Positions 45,273-54,352 of a DNA stretch of 61,209 nt are shown in pieces. The stretch lies in NCBI RefSeq assembly GCF_900108335.1, contig NZ_FNVT01000038.1:1-61209 (forward strand). The letters run 5' to 3'. Both the position numbers and the translations under genes were made by a program. Within the stretch, counting starts at the first letter, position 1. Every line of letters starts with the position of its first letter. The notes under the pieces were generated by a model. It had not been told where the DNA came from. It did not search any database and worked only from the letters and a program-made list of their open reading frames with translations. Source of the stretch: Nonomuraea solani. Lineage in GTDB: Bacteria > Actinomycetota > Actinomycetes > Streptosporangiales > Streptosporangiaceae.

Positions 45273-45695
45273 TCAGCCGGGGCGCGCCGACGCCTGCAGG
45301 TGGAGACCAGGTGTCCGGTGCCAGCCGGTGAGCTCGAGTAGGCGTCGCACCTGTGGGATTGCCGACCGCAGGGTCAGGACCTGATCGCCACCGCCCTCGT
45401 GGACAGCGGCAGCGGCGCTGACCAGGACGCGCAGGCAGCCGGTGTCGATGAAGGCCAGGCCGCTTAGATCGACGCAATAGCGGCCGGCGGCTGCACCACC
45501 CGTCATCGAGGCCAGCGCCCGCCGGAGGGTGGGCAGGGTGGAGCAGTCGAGCTCGCCCTCGATCCGCAGGCCCGCGCGGTCGGCGAGCGGGGTGATACGC
45601 AGGAGCCGGTCGGCGGCCGTGATCGGGCTGGGCGCGATCTCTGGTGGTTCGACCGCAGCTGCGATCACGGGTGCTGGGGCTGGGGTGGTGTTCAT
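45273..45695 (-). CDS. STAS-domain anti-sigma factor antagonist
   Basis: This 140-aa protein starts at ATG 45695, preceded by GAGGAG. After a Pro/Ala-rich N-terminal linker of ~35 residues comes a STAS fold: LLRITPLADRAGLRIEGELD, STLPTLRRALASM, YCVDLSGLAFIDTGCLRVLV and VLTLRSAIPQVRRLLELTGW. The phosphorylatable Ser/Thr position in LAFIDTGCLR is Thr, so partner-switch regulation is possible. Such proteins bind anti-sigma kinases to release stress sigma factors. A sigma factor of the right class is encoded at 48978, which fits the context. Confidence 0.88.
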   Translation of the reverse strand: MNTTPAPAPVIAAAVEPPEIAPSPITAADRLLRITPLADRAGLRIEGELDCSTLPTLRRALASMTGGAAAGRYCVDLSGLAFIDTGCLRVLVSAAAAVHEGGGDQVLTLRSAIPQVRRLLELTGWHRTPGLHLQASARPG

Positions 45696-46077
45696 GCCGG
45701 GCTCCTCGGGGGAGTACGGAAGACAAGAGGGCCGCGGGCTTGACGCGGCATGAACACGTTGCGAGGGTGCCAGCGTGAACGGTGTCGTACGTGCAGTGCT
45801 CTGATCATCCAGCAGACCAGCCGGAACGGAAATCACCGATTTCCGCCAGGCTTATCATCACCGGCGATCACCGGCCACAGCCGGCGTGAGTGAGGGTGAC
45901 AGGACCCCGCCCCGAGCAATCAGGTCGCCACCATCGCGGGGACAGTCCTGGCGGGCCCGCTCAACTACCTCGGCATGAACCCGAAGATCACCTGCCAGAC
46001 AGCAAGTAGCGGCAGGCCTGCCGAAACCGCGCAAAGGGCTACAGCGCCGCCCGGGTTTCAGGGAGGGGTGGCGGGCA

Positions 46078-46860
46078 ATGGAGCGCTATTTTGTGACGCT
46101 GGCCGAAGAACTGCGTTTCGGCCGGGCAGCCGCCCGCGAGCACATCGTGCAGTCCGCCCTGAGCCAGCAGATCCAGGGGCTGGAACGCGAGCTGGGAGTG
46201 CGCCTGCTGGATCGCAGCGCCCACCACGTCGATCTGACCCCGGCGGGCGCCGCCTTCCTCATCGAGGCGCGCCAGATCCTCGACCACGTGAGCCGGGCGG
46301 GGCAGGTCGCGCGCAACGCCGTCACCTCAGCGCCGACGCTACGTGTCGGCATCGTCGACGCCGGCTACGACTCGATGCCGCAAATCCTGCGCGAACTCCA
46401 GCGCGCCCATCCGGACATCACCATCCATCAGGTCGAGGCGAGCGCTCCCGAGCAGTGCCGACAACTGGGCGACGGGCGCCTGGACATCGGCATCGGGCAT
46501 GCCTCCCAGGCTCCGCACGAGGTGACCTCCAAGCGGATCAGGCTCGATCCCCTCGGCGTACTCGTCCCCGACGACCACCGCTTCGCCACCCTGACAGGCG
46601 TACCCGTCGCCGCCCTCGCCGACGAACTCCTGCTGCTCAGCGAGGAGGAGCAGACGCCGGAGCTCAACCGGTTCGTCATCGAGCTGTGCCGCGCTGCCGG
46701 ATTCGCGCCGACGGTCTACAAGGGGACCGTGGAGAGCAGCCGGGCCGCCGCCGACCTCGTCCTCGGGCACCGCTGGCTGGAACCCATCCTGCCCACTCCA
46801 CCACCAGCCGACGAAGGTGCACCAGCAACCAACAGCCGCCGCGGCGATGACCCCTTGTGA
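46078..46860 (+). CDS. LysR-family transcriptional regulator with altered C-terminus
   Basis: This 260-aa protein has an N-terminal winged HTH (YFVTLAEELRFGRAAAREHI, VQSALSQQIQGLERELGVRL, TPAGAAFL) that is canonical LysR. The effector domain starts LRVGIVDAGYDSMPQILREL and continues through a typical DDHRFATL segment. After VESSRAAADLVLGHRWLEP the sequence turns into a Pro-rich tail and stops ~30-40 residues early. A C-terminal frameshift or truncation is therefore likely. The start ATG 46078 is preceded by GGAGGGG. The target is unknown; no divergent gene is clear. Confidence 0.82.
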   Translation: MERYFVTLAEELRFGRAAAREHIVQSALSQQIQGLERELGVRLLDRSAHHVDLTPAGAAFLIEARQILDHVSRAGQVARNAVTSAPTLRVGIVDAGYDSMPQILRELQRAHPDITIHQVEASAPEQCRQLGDGRLDIGIGHASQAPHEVTSKRIRLDPLGVLVPDDHRFATLTGVPVAALADELLLLSEEEQTPELNRFVIELCRAAGFAPTVYKGTVESSRAAADLVLGHRWLEPILPTPPPADEGAPATNSRRGDDPL

Positions 46861-47096
46861 CGCGCCCAGCCCAACGCTGGTCGCGCTACACAACTCCTTT
46901 CGCTCCGGTGATCGGTTCTGGAGATTAATGCTTCCCGGATCGCCTGTTTCCGCTTCGGCACGCGAGGGTGTTGGTTCGAGGTGAACGAGTGTGACCGTCG
47001 GCGCCGGCAATAGGTCGGTGGCCCGGCATCCTGCTTCGACCGGTCCGGAAGACCGATCCCGCGCAGACCTCGATGCACCGCCAAAGGAGTGCGGCC

Positions 47097-47405
47097 ATGG
47101 GCATCATCGCTTGGATCATCCTCGGACTGGTCGCCGGACTGGTGGCCAGAATGCTGGTCCCCGGCAAAGACCAGCAAGGCTTGATCATCACCCTCCTGCT
47201 CGGCGTCGCCGGCGCGCTGCTCGGCGGCTTCGTGGCCACCGAGGTGTTCCATGTCTCGGGCATCCAGGGCTTCTTCAACCTGTCCACCTGGGTCTGTGCC
47301 ATCGTCGGCGCGGCAGTCCTGCTGCTCGCCTACAACCTGGTCACCGGCCGGCGCACAGGCCGGCGCACTGGCCGCCGAACCGGGCGCTGGGCCGGCCGCC
47401 GATGA
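47097..47405 (+). CDS. GlsB/YeaQ/YmgE-family stress membrane protein
   Basis: This 102-aa protein starts at ATG 47097, with AAAGGAG upstream. Three hydrophobic helices with glycine zippers are visible: IIAWIILGLVAGLVARMLVP, GLIITLLLGVAGALLGGFVA and TWVCAIVGAAVLLLAYNLV. This is the family pattern. The C-terminus is unusual, a run of Arg/Gly/Thr repeats (GRRTGRRTGRRTGR). Members are stress-induced inner-membrane proteins of unclear function. It lies at the head of a group of stress-type genes. Confidence 0.9.
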   Translation: MGIIAWIILGLVAGLVARMLVPGKDQQGLIITLLLGVAGALLGGFVATEVFHVSGIQGFFNLSTWVCAIVGAAVLLLAYNLVTGRRTGRRTGRRTGRWAGRR

Positions 47406-47538
47406 GCCCTCGCAGCATGCCCGGCAACACACCCCAGCCGCCGCCCACCCTGGTCGATCCAGCCGGCGGCGACGGCAGGCACGGTGATATCCGCCGGGCC
47501 CCGAACGATCGTCGTCTCTGAAAGAGGGAAGGCGCCAA

Positions 47539-47584
47539 GGCCGTACCGCAGAGCGCATCCGATCTGAAGCCGTGCGGTACGGCC
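47539..47584 (+). terminator. Hairpin after the GlsB gene
   Basis: GGCCGTACCGCA (47539-47550) pairs exactly with TGCGGTACGGCC (47573-47584) around 22 nt. It is a 12-bp stem without a U-tract. The gap from 47406 to 47762 holds nothing else I can support. Confidence 0.5.
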
Positions 47585-47762
47585 CGACCGTTCTGGCGGG
47601 TGCCCGGTCCGCCCGTGGCCGCCCTGGATGGGCGGTCAGGATCGGTCGGCGCGCCGGTATCGGCGTGCGGCGGCCGACCGTCGACCTACGTCCCGACCCG
47701 CTGCCTTCGCCCCCGTCCTCATCAGTCCCGCGCGAAGGCATCGACATCTGAAGGAGGCAGAC

Positions 47763-48362
47763 ATGTCCACAATCGTGTGGATAGCCGTCGCTGTGGCGCT
47801 GATCCTGGCCCTGGCCGTCGGCTACGTCATGCTGCGCCAGCGCCGGCAAGGCCTTCGCCAGCGCTTCGGCCCCGAATACGAACACGCCCTGAACGAACAG
47901 GACAGTCGCGGCCAGGCCGAGCAGGACCTGCGCGCCCGGGAGAAACGCTTCGCCACCCTCGACATCAGGCCGCTCACCCCCGCCTCCCGGCAGACCTACG
48001 CCCAGCGGTGGGCCAAGCTGCAGGAGCGGTTCGTGGACGCGCCGGGTCCTGCCGTGACCGAGGCCGACGAACTGGTCACGGCCGCGATGGCCGAGCGCGG
48101 ATATCCCACCGAAGACTTCCAGCAGCAGCTGGCGGATCTGTCGGTGGTACATGGCCGTACCCTGCACCACTACCGCCAGGCACACGAGATCAGCATGCGC
48201 GCCACCTCCGGCGAGGCCTCCACCGAGGACCTGCGGCAGGCCATGGTGCACTACCGCGCCCTGTTCGAGGAACTCCTCGACGACGGCGACGAGCATCACC
48301 CTCAACCGGTCGAAGCTCGTGAGAAGGAACCAACGCTCCAGGACGACTCTCAGCAGAGGTGA
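47763..48362 (+). CDS. Membrane-anchored hypothetical protein with conserved alpha-helical domain
   Basis: This 199-aa protein starts at ATG 47763, with GAAGGAGG. One N-terminal TM (IVWIAVAVALILALAVGYVM) anchors a basic and then helical cytoplasmic part. The core YAQRWAKLQERFVDAPGPAV and TEADELVTAAMAERG is repeated in the next gene's product (RDRWRDLQSCFVDDPRDAVQ, RADSLMEEM), so the two are relatives. The family is known to me only as conserved actinobacterial proteins next to stress genes. It forms an operon with its neighbour, 6 bp apart. Confidence 0.8.
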   Translation: MSTIVWIAVAVALILALAVGYVMLRQRRQGLRQRFGPEYEHALNEQDSRGQAEQDLRAREKRFATLDIRPLTPASRQTYAQRWAKLQERFVDAPGPAVTEADELVTAAMAERGYPTEDFQQQLADLSVVHGRTLHHYRQAHEISMRATSGEASTEDLRQAMVHYRALFEELLDDGDEHHPQPVEAREKEPTLQDDSQQR

Positions 48363-48368
48363 CGCGAC

Positions 48369-48860
48369 ATGGAAGTCCGCAACGATCCCGAACGCTTTGA
48401 TGAGCGCCTCGACGAATTCGCCGAGACGCCGCTCCGGCCCGTACCCATCGTCGAACACGCCAATGACGACCAGAGCAATGATGACGGCCGGCCGACGGCA
48501 CCGTCTGACCAGGTCGTCTTCGACCAGAAGACCCCACCGCCACCCGCACCCGCACCCGCATCGGCCGCACCGGCGGTCTCTCTGCTCGGCAGCGACCCGG
48601 CCGATGTCCGGGACCGATGGCGCGATCTTCAGTCGTGCTTCGTCGACGACCCTCGCGATGCGGTGCAACGCGCCGACTCTCTGATGGAGGAGATGACGGC
48701 CTCGATCCACCAGTCGCTGGAAAGCCGCATCCGTGAGCTGCAGGACCTCTGGAAGAACACCAGCCAGCACGACACCGAGCAGCTGAGACTGGCCCTGCGC
48801 TCCTACCGGGACGTCATGCACCGGCTGCTGCCGCTCGCTGACGAGCAGACGACCCACTAG
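48369..48860 (+). CDS. Soluble relative of the preceding membrane protein
   Basis: This 163-aa protein consists of an acidic N-terminal part (ERFDERLDEFAETPLRPVPI), a Pro/Ala linker and a C-terminal helical domain. That domain, from RDRWRDLQSCFVDDPRDAVQ to LRLALRSYRDVMHRLLPL, parallels the one in 47763-48362 but lacks the TM anchor. The start ATG 48369 follows the upstream stop by 6 bp (AGAGGTGACGCGAC). The pair may interact through the shared domain. The function is unknown. Confidence 0.75.
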   Translation: MEVRNDPERFDERLDEFAETPLRPVPIVEHANDDQSNDDGRPTAPSDQVVFDQKTPPPPAPAPASAAPAVSLLGSDPADVRDRWRDLQSCFVDDPRDAVQRADSLMEEMTASIHQSLESRIRELQDLWKNTSQHDTEQLRLALRSYRDVMHRLLPLADEQTTH

Positions 48861-48881
48861 CCGGTACGGGGGGCCGCTGAG

Positions 48882-48909
48882 GCCGGCGGGTCCTTCACGT
48901 CCCGCCGGC
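48882..48909 (+). terminator. GC-rich hairpin between operon and sigma gene
   Basis: GCCGGCGGG (48882-48890) pairs with CCCGCCGGC (48901-48909) around 10 nt, just after the two-gene operon. It is a strong stem without a U-tract. Confidence 0.5.
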
Positions 48910-48977
48910 TTGGCCGCCCTCGTCCGCCGGCCGACCGGTGGGCGGCTGCATGGCACCGGAAGCAAAGGAGAGAACAG

Positions 48978-49751
48978 ATGGCCGTCCTGGACATTCCCCT
49001 GGAACAGATGACCGCCGAAGAGCTTCTCATCGAAATGGCCCGGTCGCAGACCTCGCAAGCGCACAGGGCCGTGCTCCGCGAGCGGCTGGTGGAGACCCAC
49101 GCCTGGATGGCCAACTCCCTCGCGCGCCGGTACCGCAACCGGGGCGAACCCATGGAAGATCTCCTGCAGGCCGCCTACGTCGGTATGGTCAAGGCCATCA
49201 ACAGGTTCGACGCCGGCCTCGGACACGACTTTCGCCGCTATGCGGCCGTCACCATGGCGGGCGAGGTCAAACGGCATTTCCGGGACCGCGCGTGGGCTAT
49301 CCGGGTTCCCCGCGTCCACCAGGAACGCCGCTCACAGCTGACCAAACTGTCCGACGACCTCAGCCAGGCCCTGGGCCGCTCACCGGCCGTCGCCGAGCTG
49401 GCGGCCCACATGGGCCTGTCGCAGGAGGACATCCTGCTGACGATGGACGCCTCGACCGCCTACAGCACCCTGTCGCTGGACGCCCCCATCGACAACACCG
49501 ACAGCGCCTCCGTCAGCCTGGCCGACGTCCTGCCCTGCACCGACGAAGCACTGGACACCATCATCGGTACGCAGTCCGTCAAGCCTCTCATCGACGCCCT
49601 GCCCACGCGCGAGAGGCACATCCTGCTGCTGCGCTTCCACGGCAACCACACCCAGGCAGAAATCGCCGCCGAGCTCGGACTCTCCCAGATGCACATCTCC
49701 CGGATCCTGCGCAACGTCCTCAGCCAACTACGAAAAGCCCTGACCGACTGA
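48978..49751 (+). CDS. RNA polymerase sigma factor, SigB/SigF/SigG type
   Basis: This 257-aa protein has all four sigma-70 parts. Region 2 is AHRAVLRERLVETHAWMANS through MEDLLQAAYVGMVKAINRFD and the DNA-melting FRRYAAVTMAGEVKRHFRD. Region 3 is VPRVHQERRSQLTKLSDDL and SPAVAELAAHMGLSQEDIL. Region 4 is LPTRERHILLLRFHGNHTQA, EIAAELGLSQMHISRIL. The VPR..QE..S.L pattern is that of the stress/sporulation SigB-SigF group, which is controlled by anti-sigma kinases and STAS antagonists; a STAS protein is encoded at 45273. It starts at ATG 48978 with AAAGGAGA. It likely drives the local stress genes. Confidence 0.93.
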   Translation: MAVLDIPLEQMTAEELLIEMARSQTSQAHRAVLRERLVETHAWMANSLARRYRNRGEPMEDLLQAAYVGMVKAINRFDAGLGHDFRRYAAVTMAGEVKRHFRDRAWAIRVPRVHQERRSQLTKLSDDLSQALGRSPAVAELAAHMGLSQEDILLTMDASTAYSTLSLDAPIDNTDSASVSLADVLPCTDEALDTIIGTQSVKPLIDALPTRERHILLLRFHGNHTQAEIAAELGLSQMHISRILRNVLSQLRKALTD

Positions 49752-50129
49752 CCGCATCTGGAGGCTGTGATGACGGTGAAGAGCGGGGTCGCCATCGTCT
49801 ACGGCGAGCATGGCCCAGATCGGCGCCCCGATGCGGGAAGAGCACGTCACCGATCGAGCCAAAGCAATGTGCGCCAGGCAGCTTCGTACCCGGCACGCCC
49901 TCCGTTGCGATGACCGACGCTCAATTCCTTGGCCGCAGCCAGATGGGTGTTGGTGATCGGCAGTGGCGATGAGCCTTACTGACTTCGCCCGTATCCGCAC
50001 GGCAGCGACGGGCGTTGACTGAGAAGTGTCCGGCCGCCGGCCCGAGGCGGTGAGTCGCGATGGATGCTCGGGCGCCTGGCTGCTCGCAGCACACTCGGCC
50101 AAGGCGCCTTCGGGTCTTTGGGGGATGTC

Positions 50130-50843
50130 GTGGCCACCGTCCAGGCCGGCACCGGCACCAACTCGTCCTCGCCCGCAGCCACTGCCGACGACCCGCGCGC
50201 TGGCCCAATGCCAGTGGCCCTTCCCAGCCTGAAATCACTGGCCAGGCAAGCCATACCCCGCCTGCTGGAGGCGGTCGTCATCCCGCTCGCCCTGTTCTAC
50301 ACCGCGCTGGCCGCCTTCGGCCTGAACGGCGCACTGGCCACAGTGCTCGCGTGGGCCTACGGCAGCCTGGCCTGGCGGCGGCTCCTCGGTCGGCCCCTGT
50401 CCGCGAGCATGATCCTGGCCACGATCGCGATCACCATCCGCGTCGCCCTGACAGCCTGGAGCGGCAACACCATCATCTACTTCCTGCAACCCGAACTGGG
50501 CACCATCTGCTTCAGCATGGTGTTCCTGGCCTCGGTACGGCTACACCGCCCACTGGTTGGCAAGCTGATCGGCGAGTACGTCCGGCTACCTCAGGCGGTC
50601 ATGGCACATGAGCACATCCGCCGCTGCTTCGTCCAGCTCACCCTGCTGTGGGCGTTGGTCCTCCTGGCGAACGCCACCTTGAGCATCTGGCTGCTGCTGT
50701 CCGCGACCCTCGGAACCTACCTGCTCATCCGCCCCATCACCGTCGCGCTCATCAGCGTGCTCGCCTTCACCTGCTCGGTAACGCTCTTCCTGCGGGCGCT
50801 ACGTCATCTCGGCCTCCAGACCAGAACCGACCACACCCATTAA
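50130..50843 (+). CDS. Polytopic membrane protein (VC0807-like family)
   Basis: This protein of about 237 aa has five to six hydrophobic helices: LLEAVVIPLALFYTALAAFG, NGALATVLAWAYGSLAWRRL, MILATIAITIRVALTAWSG, LLWALVLLANATLSIWLLLS and VALISVLAFTCSVTLFLRAL. The layout resembles the VC0807-like or septation-type membrane protein family common in actinobacteria. The start is uncertain: GTG 50130 has GGGGGA upstream, and ATG 50208 is also possible. No partner is clear. The gap 49752-50129 holds nothing I can support. Confidence 0.7.
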   Translation: MATVQAGTGTNSSSPAATADDPRAGPMPVALPSLKSLARQAIPRLLEAVVIPLALFYTALAAFGLNGALATVLAWAYGSLAWRRLLGRPLSASMILATIAITIRVALTAWSGNTIIYFLQPELGTICFSMVFLASVRLHRPLVGKLIGEYVRLPQAVMAHEHIRRCFVQLTLLWALVLLANATLSIWLLLSATLGTYLLIRPITVALISVLAFTCSVTLFLRALRHLGLQTRTDHTH

Positions 50844-51042
50844 CACGGTCATAGCGCATGTGCACGTGCAAGCGGGAGTGGCTGTCGAGATGGTCGAGGC
50901 GAACCTCATCGCCCAGGAAGATACACGCCGACGAATCCACGGGGTGCCCTTCGTTTGGGGCTGCCTCGTGGGCGGAAGGATTGCGGCCGTGGGACGGCGC
51001 TCCAGCGTTCGCTACCCCACGGCCGGGGGAACGGGTCGGTGC

Positions 51043-52257
51043 TCAGTCGAGCATGAGCTGGTGGCCGTCTCTGCGCAGTGCGCTCAGTGCTTCGTCGCAG
51101 TGCTCAGGGCCCCTCGTCTCCAACTGGAGCAGGACCTCCACCTCGTCCACGCGCAGGCTTGATCCGAACCGTTCGTGCACGATGTCCAGCACGTTTACCC
51201 GAAGGGCGGCGAGATCGGCAAGCAACTTCGCCAGCACTCCGGGACGGTCCGGGAGCAGTACCCGGACGGCCAGGTAGCGTCCCGCGGCGGCCAGGCCGTG
51301 ACGGAGCACCCGCGCCAGCAGCATGGGATCGATGTTGCCGCCGGACAGCACCGTGACCACCGGGGGTTCAAAGGCCTGCGGATGGGCCAGGAGCGCGGCC
51401 ACGCCCACGGCTCCGGCCGGTTCGACGACCTGTTTGGCGCGTTCAAGGCACAAGACGAGTGCCTGGGAGATCTCCTCCTCGGTCACCGTGATCACCTTGT
51501 CGACGAGATGGCGGATCAACTCGAAAGGCAGCTCGCCCGGACATCCGACCGCGATGCCGTCGGCCATCGTCGAGGCCGGCTCGACCAGCACCGGATGTCC
51601 TGCCGACAGCGAGTCTGGGTAGGCCGCAGCCCGGTCGGCCTGCACACCGACGATCTTGACGCCGGGCCGCAAGGATTTGGCTGCCAGGGCGAGCCCGGCC
51701 GCCAGGCCTCCCCCGCCGATGGGAACAACGATCGTCGCAGTGTCCGGGAGCTGTTCGAGGATCTCCAGCCCGATCGTGCCCTGCCCGGCGACCACGTCCG
51801 GATGGTCGAACGGATGGATGATCACCGCTCCGGTCTGCTCCGCATGCTCCCTTGCCCGGGTCAGGGCCTCATCTAGGGTACGGCCGGCGAAGATGACCTC
51901 CGCGTCATAGCCCAGGGTCGCCTCCACCTTCGGCAATGCCGCCCCCTCGGGCATGAAGACCGTCGCCTTGGTCCCGAGGAGTCGTGCACTCAGCGCCACC
52001 CCTTGGGCGTGGTTGCCGGCGCTGGCCGCCACCACACCCCTGGCCCGTTGCCCGTCGCTGAGCCGGGCGATCCTGACGTAGGCCCCGCGCACCTTGAACG
52101 ACCCGGCCCGTTGCAGGTTCTCGCACTTGAGGTGCACCGGTCCGCCGATCGCTTCGGAAAGCACCCGCGAGGCCAGCACCGGTGTGTGGACCGCCACATC
52201 GGCGAGAAGTTCTCGCGCGGCGACGACAGCGTCATAGGTCACCTGCGGGGAGCTCAT
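51043..52257 (-). CDS. ilvA: Threonine dehydratase (threonine ammonia-lyase)
   Basis: This 404-aa PLP enzyme converts L-threonine to 2-oxobutanoate and ammonia, the first step to isoleucine. The PLP lysine lies in LKCENLQRAGSFKVRGAYVR, the SAGNHAQGVA phosphate-side motif follows, and the glycine loop is VVPIGGGGLAAGLAL. The catalytic domain ends near residue 320, with a single ACT-like domain (RYLAVRVLLPDRPGVLAKLL) after it. One ACT domain of this type fits the TdcB/short IlvA subgroup, which may respond to AMP or branched-chain amino acids. The start is ATG 52257. It stands alone, convergent with the membrane protein gene. Confidence 0.95.
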   Translation of the reverse strand: MSSPQVTYDAVVAARELLADVAVHTPVLASRVLSEAIGGPVHLKCENLQRAGSFKVRGAYVRIARLSDGQRARGVVAASAGNHAQGVALSARLLGTKATVFMPEGAALPKVEATLGYDAEVIFAGRTLDEALTRAREHAEQTGAVIIHPFDHPDVVAGQGTIGLEILEQLPDTATIVVPIGGGGLAAGLALAAKSLRPGVKIVGVQADRAAAYPDSLSAGHPVLVEPASTMADGIAVGCPGELPFELIRHLVDKVITVTEEEISQALVLCLERAKQVVEPAGAVGVAALLAHPQAFEPPVVTVLSGGNIDPMLLARVLRHGLAAAGRYLAVRVLLPDRPGVLAKLLADLAALRVNVLDIVHERFGSSLRVDEVEVLLQLETRGPEHCDEALSALRRDGHQLMLD

Positions 52258-52745
52258 TCCAGAAAGTCTCCCACCAAGGTCCGCCCGGTGTGCGTTGTGA
52301 TCGGCCAGGGCGAATCACCGTCCGCGTCGGCCTGGCGCCGTGGACCGGCAGTGCGGTCATGTACGTCCCGCAGCCCGGGCCAGGCACGGTCCGCGTGAGT
52401 CTGATGTTCCTCATCCCTGTACGACTGCGACAAGCTGATCCTCGACCACCTGACGGGGTGCGCCACCGGCGGATCCAGCGATGCTTCGTCCGAGCCCGCC
52501 CTGCTGTAGGTGCGCTTCCGCTCCCGGCTGCTCCCGGGTCCCTCACACGAAGTCGCCAAATCCCTTTGACCTGGCCATTCGAGCCTCTTTTCAGCGCCCT
52601 GATTTCTAATTTCCACTGGATGCAACCCTCTCCGCTTTTATGCCGAGAGCGGAATTCGATGATTTGTTCGAGATTTTCTTGCTATTTCTTTTTACAGGGA
52701 GTTTAATAGGCAATATAACCCGAGAAAGAAAAAAGGGAGGCTCAT
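52258..52745. promoter_or_regulatory. Intergenic region with AT-rich leader
   Basis: This stretch of about 490 bp has no supported gene. The last ~90 bp (52650-52740) are strikingly AT-rich for this genome (ATTTTCTTGCTATTTCTTTT, TTTAATAGGCAATATAA) and end in AAAAAAGGGAGG before the next start. They probably hold the promoter and ribosome site of that gene. Confidence 0.5.
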
Positions 52746-53039
52746 ATGAGCTTCGTACAGATTCTGGAATTCAACACCAAGCGGGCCGGCGACGTCGAGA
52801 CGCTCATGAACGAGTGGCGTACACAGACGAAGAGCACCCGCACCGTGAAGCGCGAGGTCGTGGCGAAGCACCACACTCGCCCCGACCACTACGTGGCGAT
52901 CGTCGAGTTCGCCTCGTTCGAGGAAGCACAGCGCAGCAGCAAACTGCCGGAAACCGACCAGTTCAACGCGCATATGGCCAAGCTGTGTGACGGCCCGATC
53001 GAGTTCTCCGACTACGACGTGATCCGCGACAAGAGCTAA
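52746..53039 (+). CDS. Small ABM-like/dimeric alpha-beta barrel protein
   Basis: This 97-aa protein starts at ATG 52746, after AAGGGAGG. The pattern SFVQILEFNTKRAGDVETLM, NEWRTQTKSTR, HYVAIVEFASFEEAQRSSKL and DQFNAHMAKLCDGPIEFSDY is a single ferredoxin-like alpha+beta unit of the antibiotic-biosynthesis-monooxygenase type. Such proteins work as dimers, and many lack known activity. The strong, AT-rich upstream region suggests high expression. The function cannot be given. Confidence 0.75.
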   Translation: MSFVQILEFNTKRAGDVETLMNEWRTQTKSTRTVKREVVAKHHTRPDHYVAIVEFASFEEAQRSSKLPETDQFNAHMAKLCDGPIEFSDYDVIRDKS

Positions 53040-53174
53040 TCCCCTAGCTCTGCGGCGAGAAAACTCAGCCTGTGCTGTGGCGTGCGAGAAGATTCTCGCG
53101 TCATGGTGCGGGCTCTTTTGGTTTGTACGCCGGACGACCGAATGGCGAGGCCGGCGACGTGGCGCCGCACCGAA

Positions 53175-54131
53175 TCAAGAAGGCCGGGCGTGGGGAACTT
53201 CCAAGGCAGCCTCGGCCTCTGCCGGCCGCGGGTTGGGGTAGGGGTCGCGGTCTTCGTCCAGGACGTCGGCGGCCGTGCGAATGATGAGCGGATCGGGCAC
53301 ACCGACCACCTCGCGGTTCTTGTTGTCGTAGTCGAATTGGATTAGTACGTGGCGAATGGCTTCGATGCGGGCGCGCTTCTTGTCATTGCTCTTGACGACC
53401 GTCCAGGGTGCGCGGTCGGTGTCGGTATGCTCGAACATGTCCTCTTTGGCGTCGGTGTACTCGTCCCACCTCTGGCGGGAGGCCAGATCCATCGGAGACA
53501 GCTTCCAGCGCCGTACCGGATCGACGGTGCGGATGATGAAGCGGGTGAGCTGCTCGCTGCGGGACACCGAGAACCAGAACTTGATCAGATGGATGCCGTC
53601 CTCGACCAGCATCTGTTCGAGCATCGGCGCCTGCCGCAGGAACTGCAGGTATTCCGGTGCGGTGCAGAACTCCATCACCCGCTCGACGCCGGCCCGGTTG
53701 TACCAGGAGCGGTCGAAGAAGACCATCTCGCCGGCCGCGGGTAGATGGGCGATGTAGCGCTGGAAGTACCACTGGGCGCTCTCCCGCTCACCGGGCTTGC
53801 CCAGGGCCACGACAGCAGCACCGCGAGGATTGAGATGCTCGCGGAAGCGCTTGATCGTGCCGCCCTTGCCCGCCGCATCGCGCCCCTCGAAGAGGATCAC
53901 TAACCTGGCTCCGGTTTCCTTGATCCAATACTGCAGCTTCACCAACTCGATCTGGAGCAATCGCTTGGTACGGTCGTACTCCTGCCGATCCATCTTGCTC
54001 GTGTACGGGTAGTGCTCCCGCCAGGTTTCAACTGGGCGGCCATGACGGTCCACCAGAATCGGGTCGTCATCGTCGTCGTCGACCACTCGGAGGTAGGGAA
54101 GATCGTTGATGAGCTCACTGGAGGCCACCAT
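53175..54131 (-). CDS. ppk2: Polyphosphate kinase 2
   Basis: This 318-aa protein starts at ATG 54131, chosen because GGAGAAACG precedes it; a GTG at 54206 has no ribosome site. Walker A lies in LVILFEGRDAAGKGGTIKRF, the lid and core motif in FFDRSWYNRAGVERVMEF, and FWFSVSRSEQLTRF and APWTVVKSNDKKRARI follow. All are PPK2 hallmarks. It transfers phosphate between polyphosphate and nucleotides; the single-domain size suits class I or III enzymes acting on ADP or GDP. An Asp-rich run (VVDDDDDDPILVD) precedes the kinase fold. It stands alone. Confidence 0.95.
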   Translation of the reverse strand: MVASSELINDLPYLRVVDDDDDDPILVDRHGRPVETWREHYPYTSKMDRQEYDRTKRLLQIELVKLQYWIKETGARLVILFEGRDAAGKGGTIKRFREHLNPRGAAVVALGKPGERESAQWYFQRYIAHLPAAGEMVFFDRSWYNRAGVERVMEFCTAPEYLQFLRQAPMLEQMLVEDGIHLIKFWFSVSRSEQLTRFIIRTVDPVRRWKLSPMDLASRQRWDEYTDAKEDMFEHTDTDRAPWTVVKSNDKKRARIEAIRHVLIQFDYDNKNREVVGVPDPLIIRTAADVLDEDRDPYPNPRPAEAEAALEVPHARPS

Positions 54132-54352
54132 CGTTTCTCCGCGCCGGCCAGTGGTCAGGAGGCGGTTTCGGAGGGCGTCGCCTGTGTCGTTGCTCGCGTT
54201 GTCCACGTCGCGTGCCCTACCCCGAGTTCTCCGCCCGATACGCGGACGACTCGGGCTCCACGCCCGGCGATCAGCTCATCTGCGATCGGCTGGACCAACC
54301 TCGCCGCCGCCACCGACCACTACCGCAGCGTCAAGGTCAAGTGGGAGCGGCT

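Noticed and set aside
46716..49319. An 867-codon minus-strand frame spanning the GlsB to sigma-factor genes
   Set aside because: It crosses five well-supported plus-strand genes and has no recognisable domain. It is a high-GC shadow.
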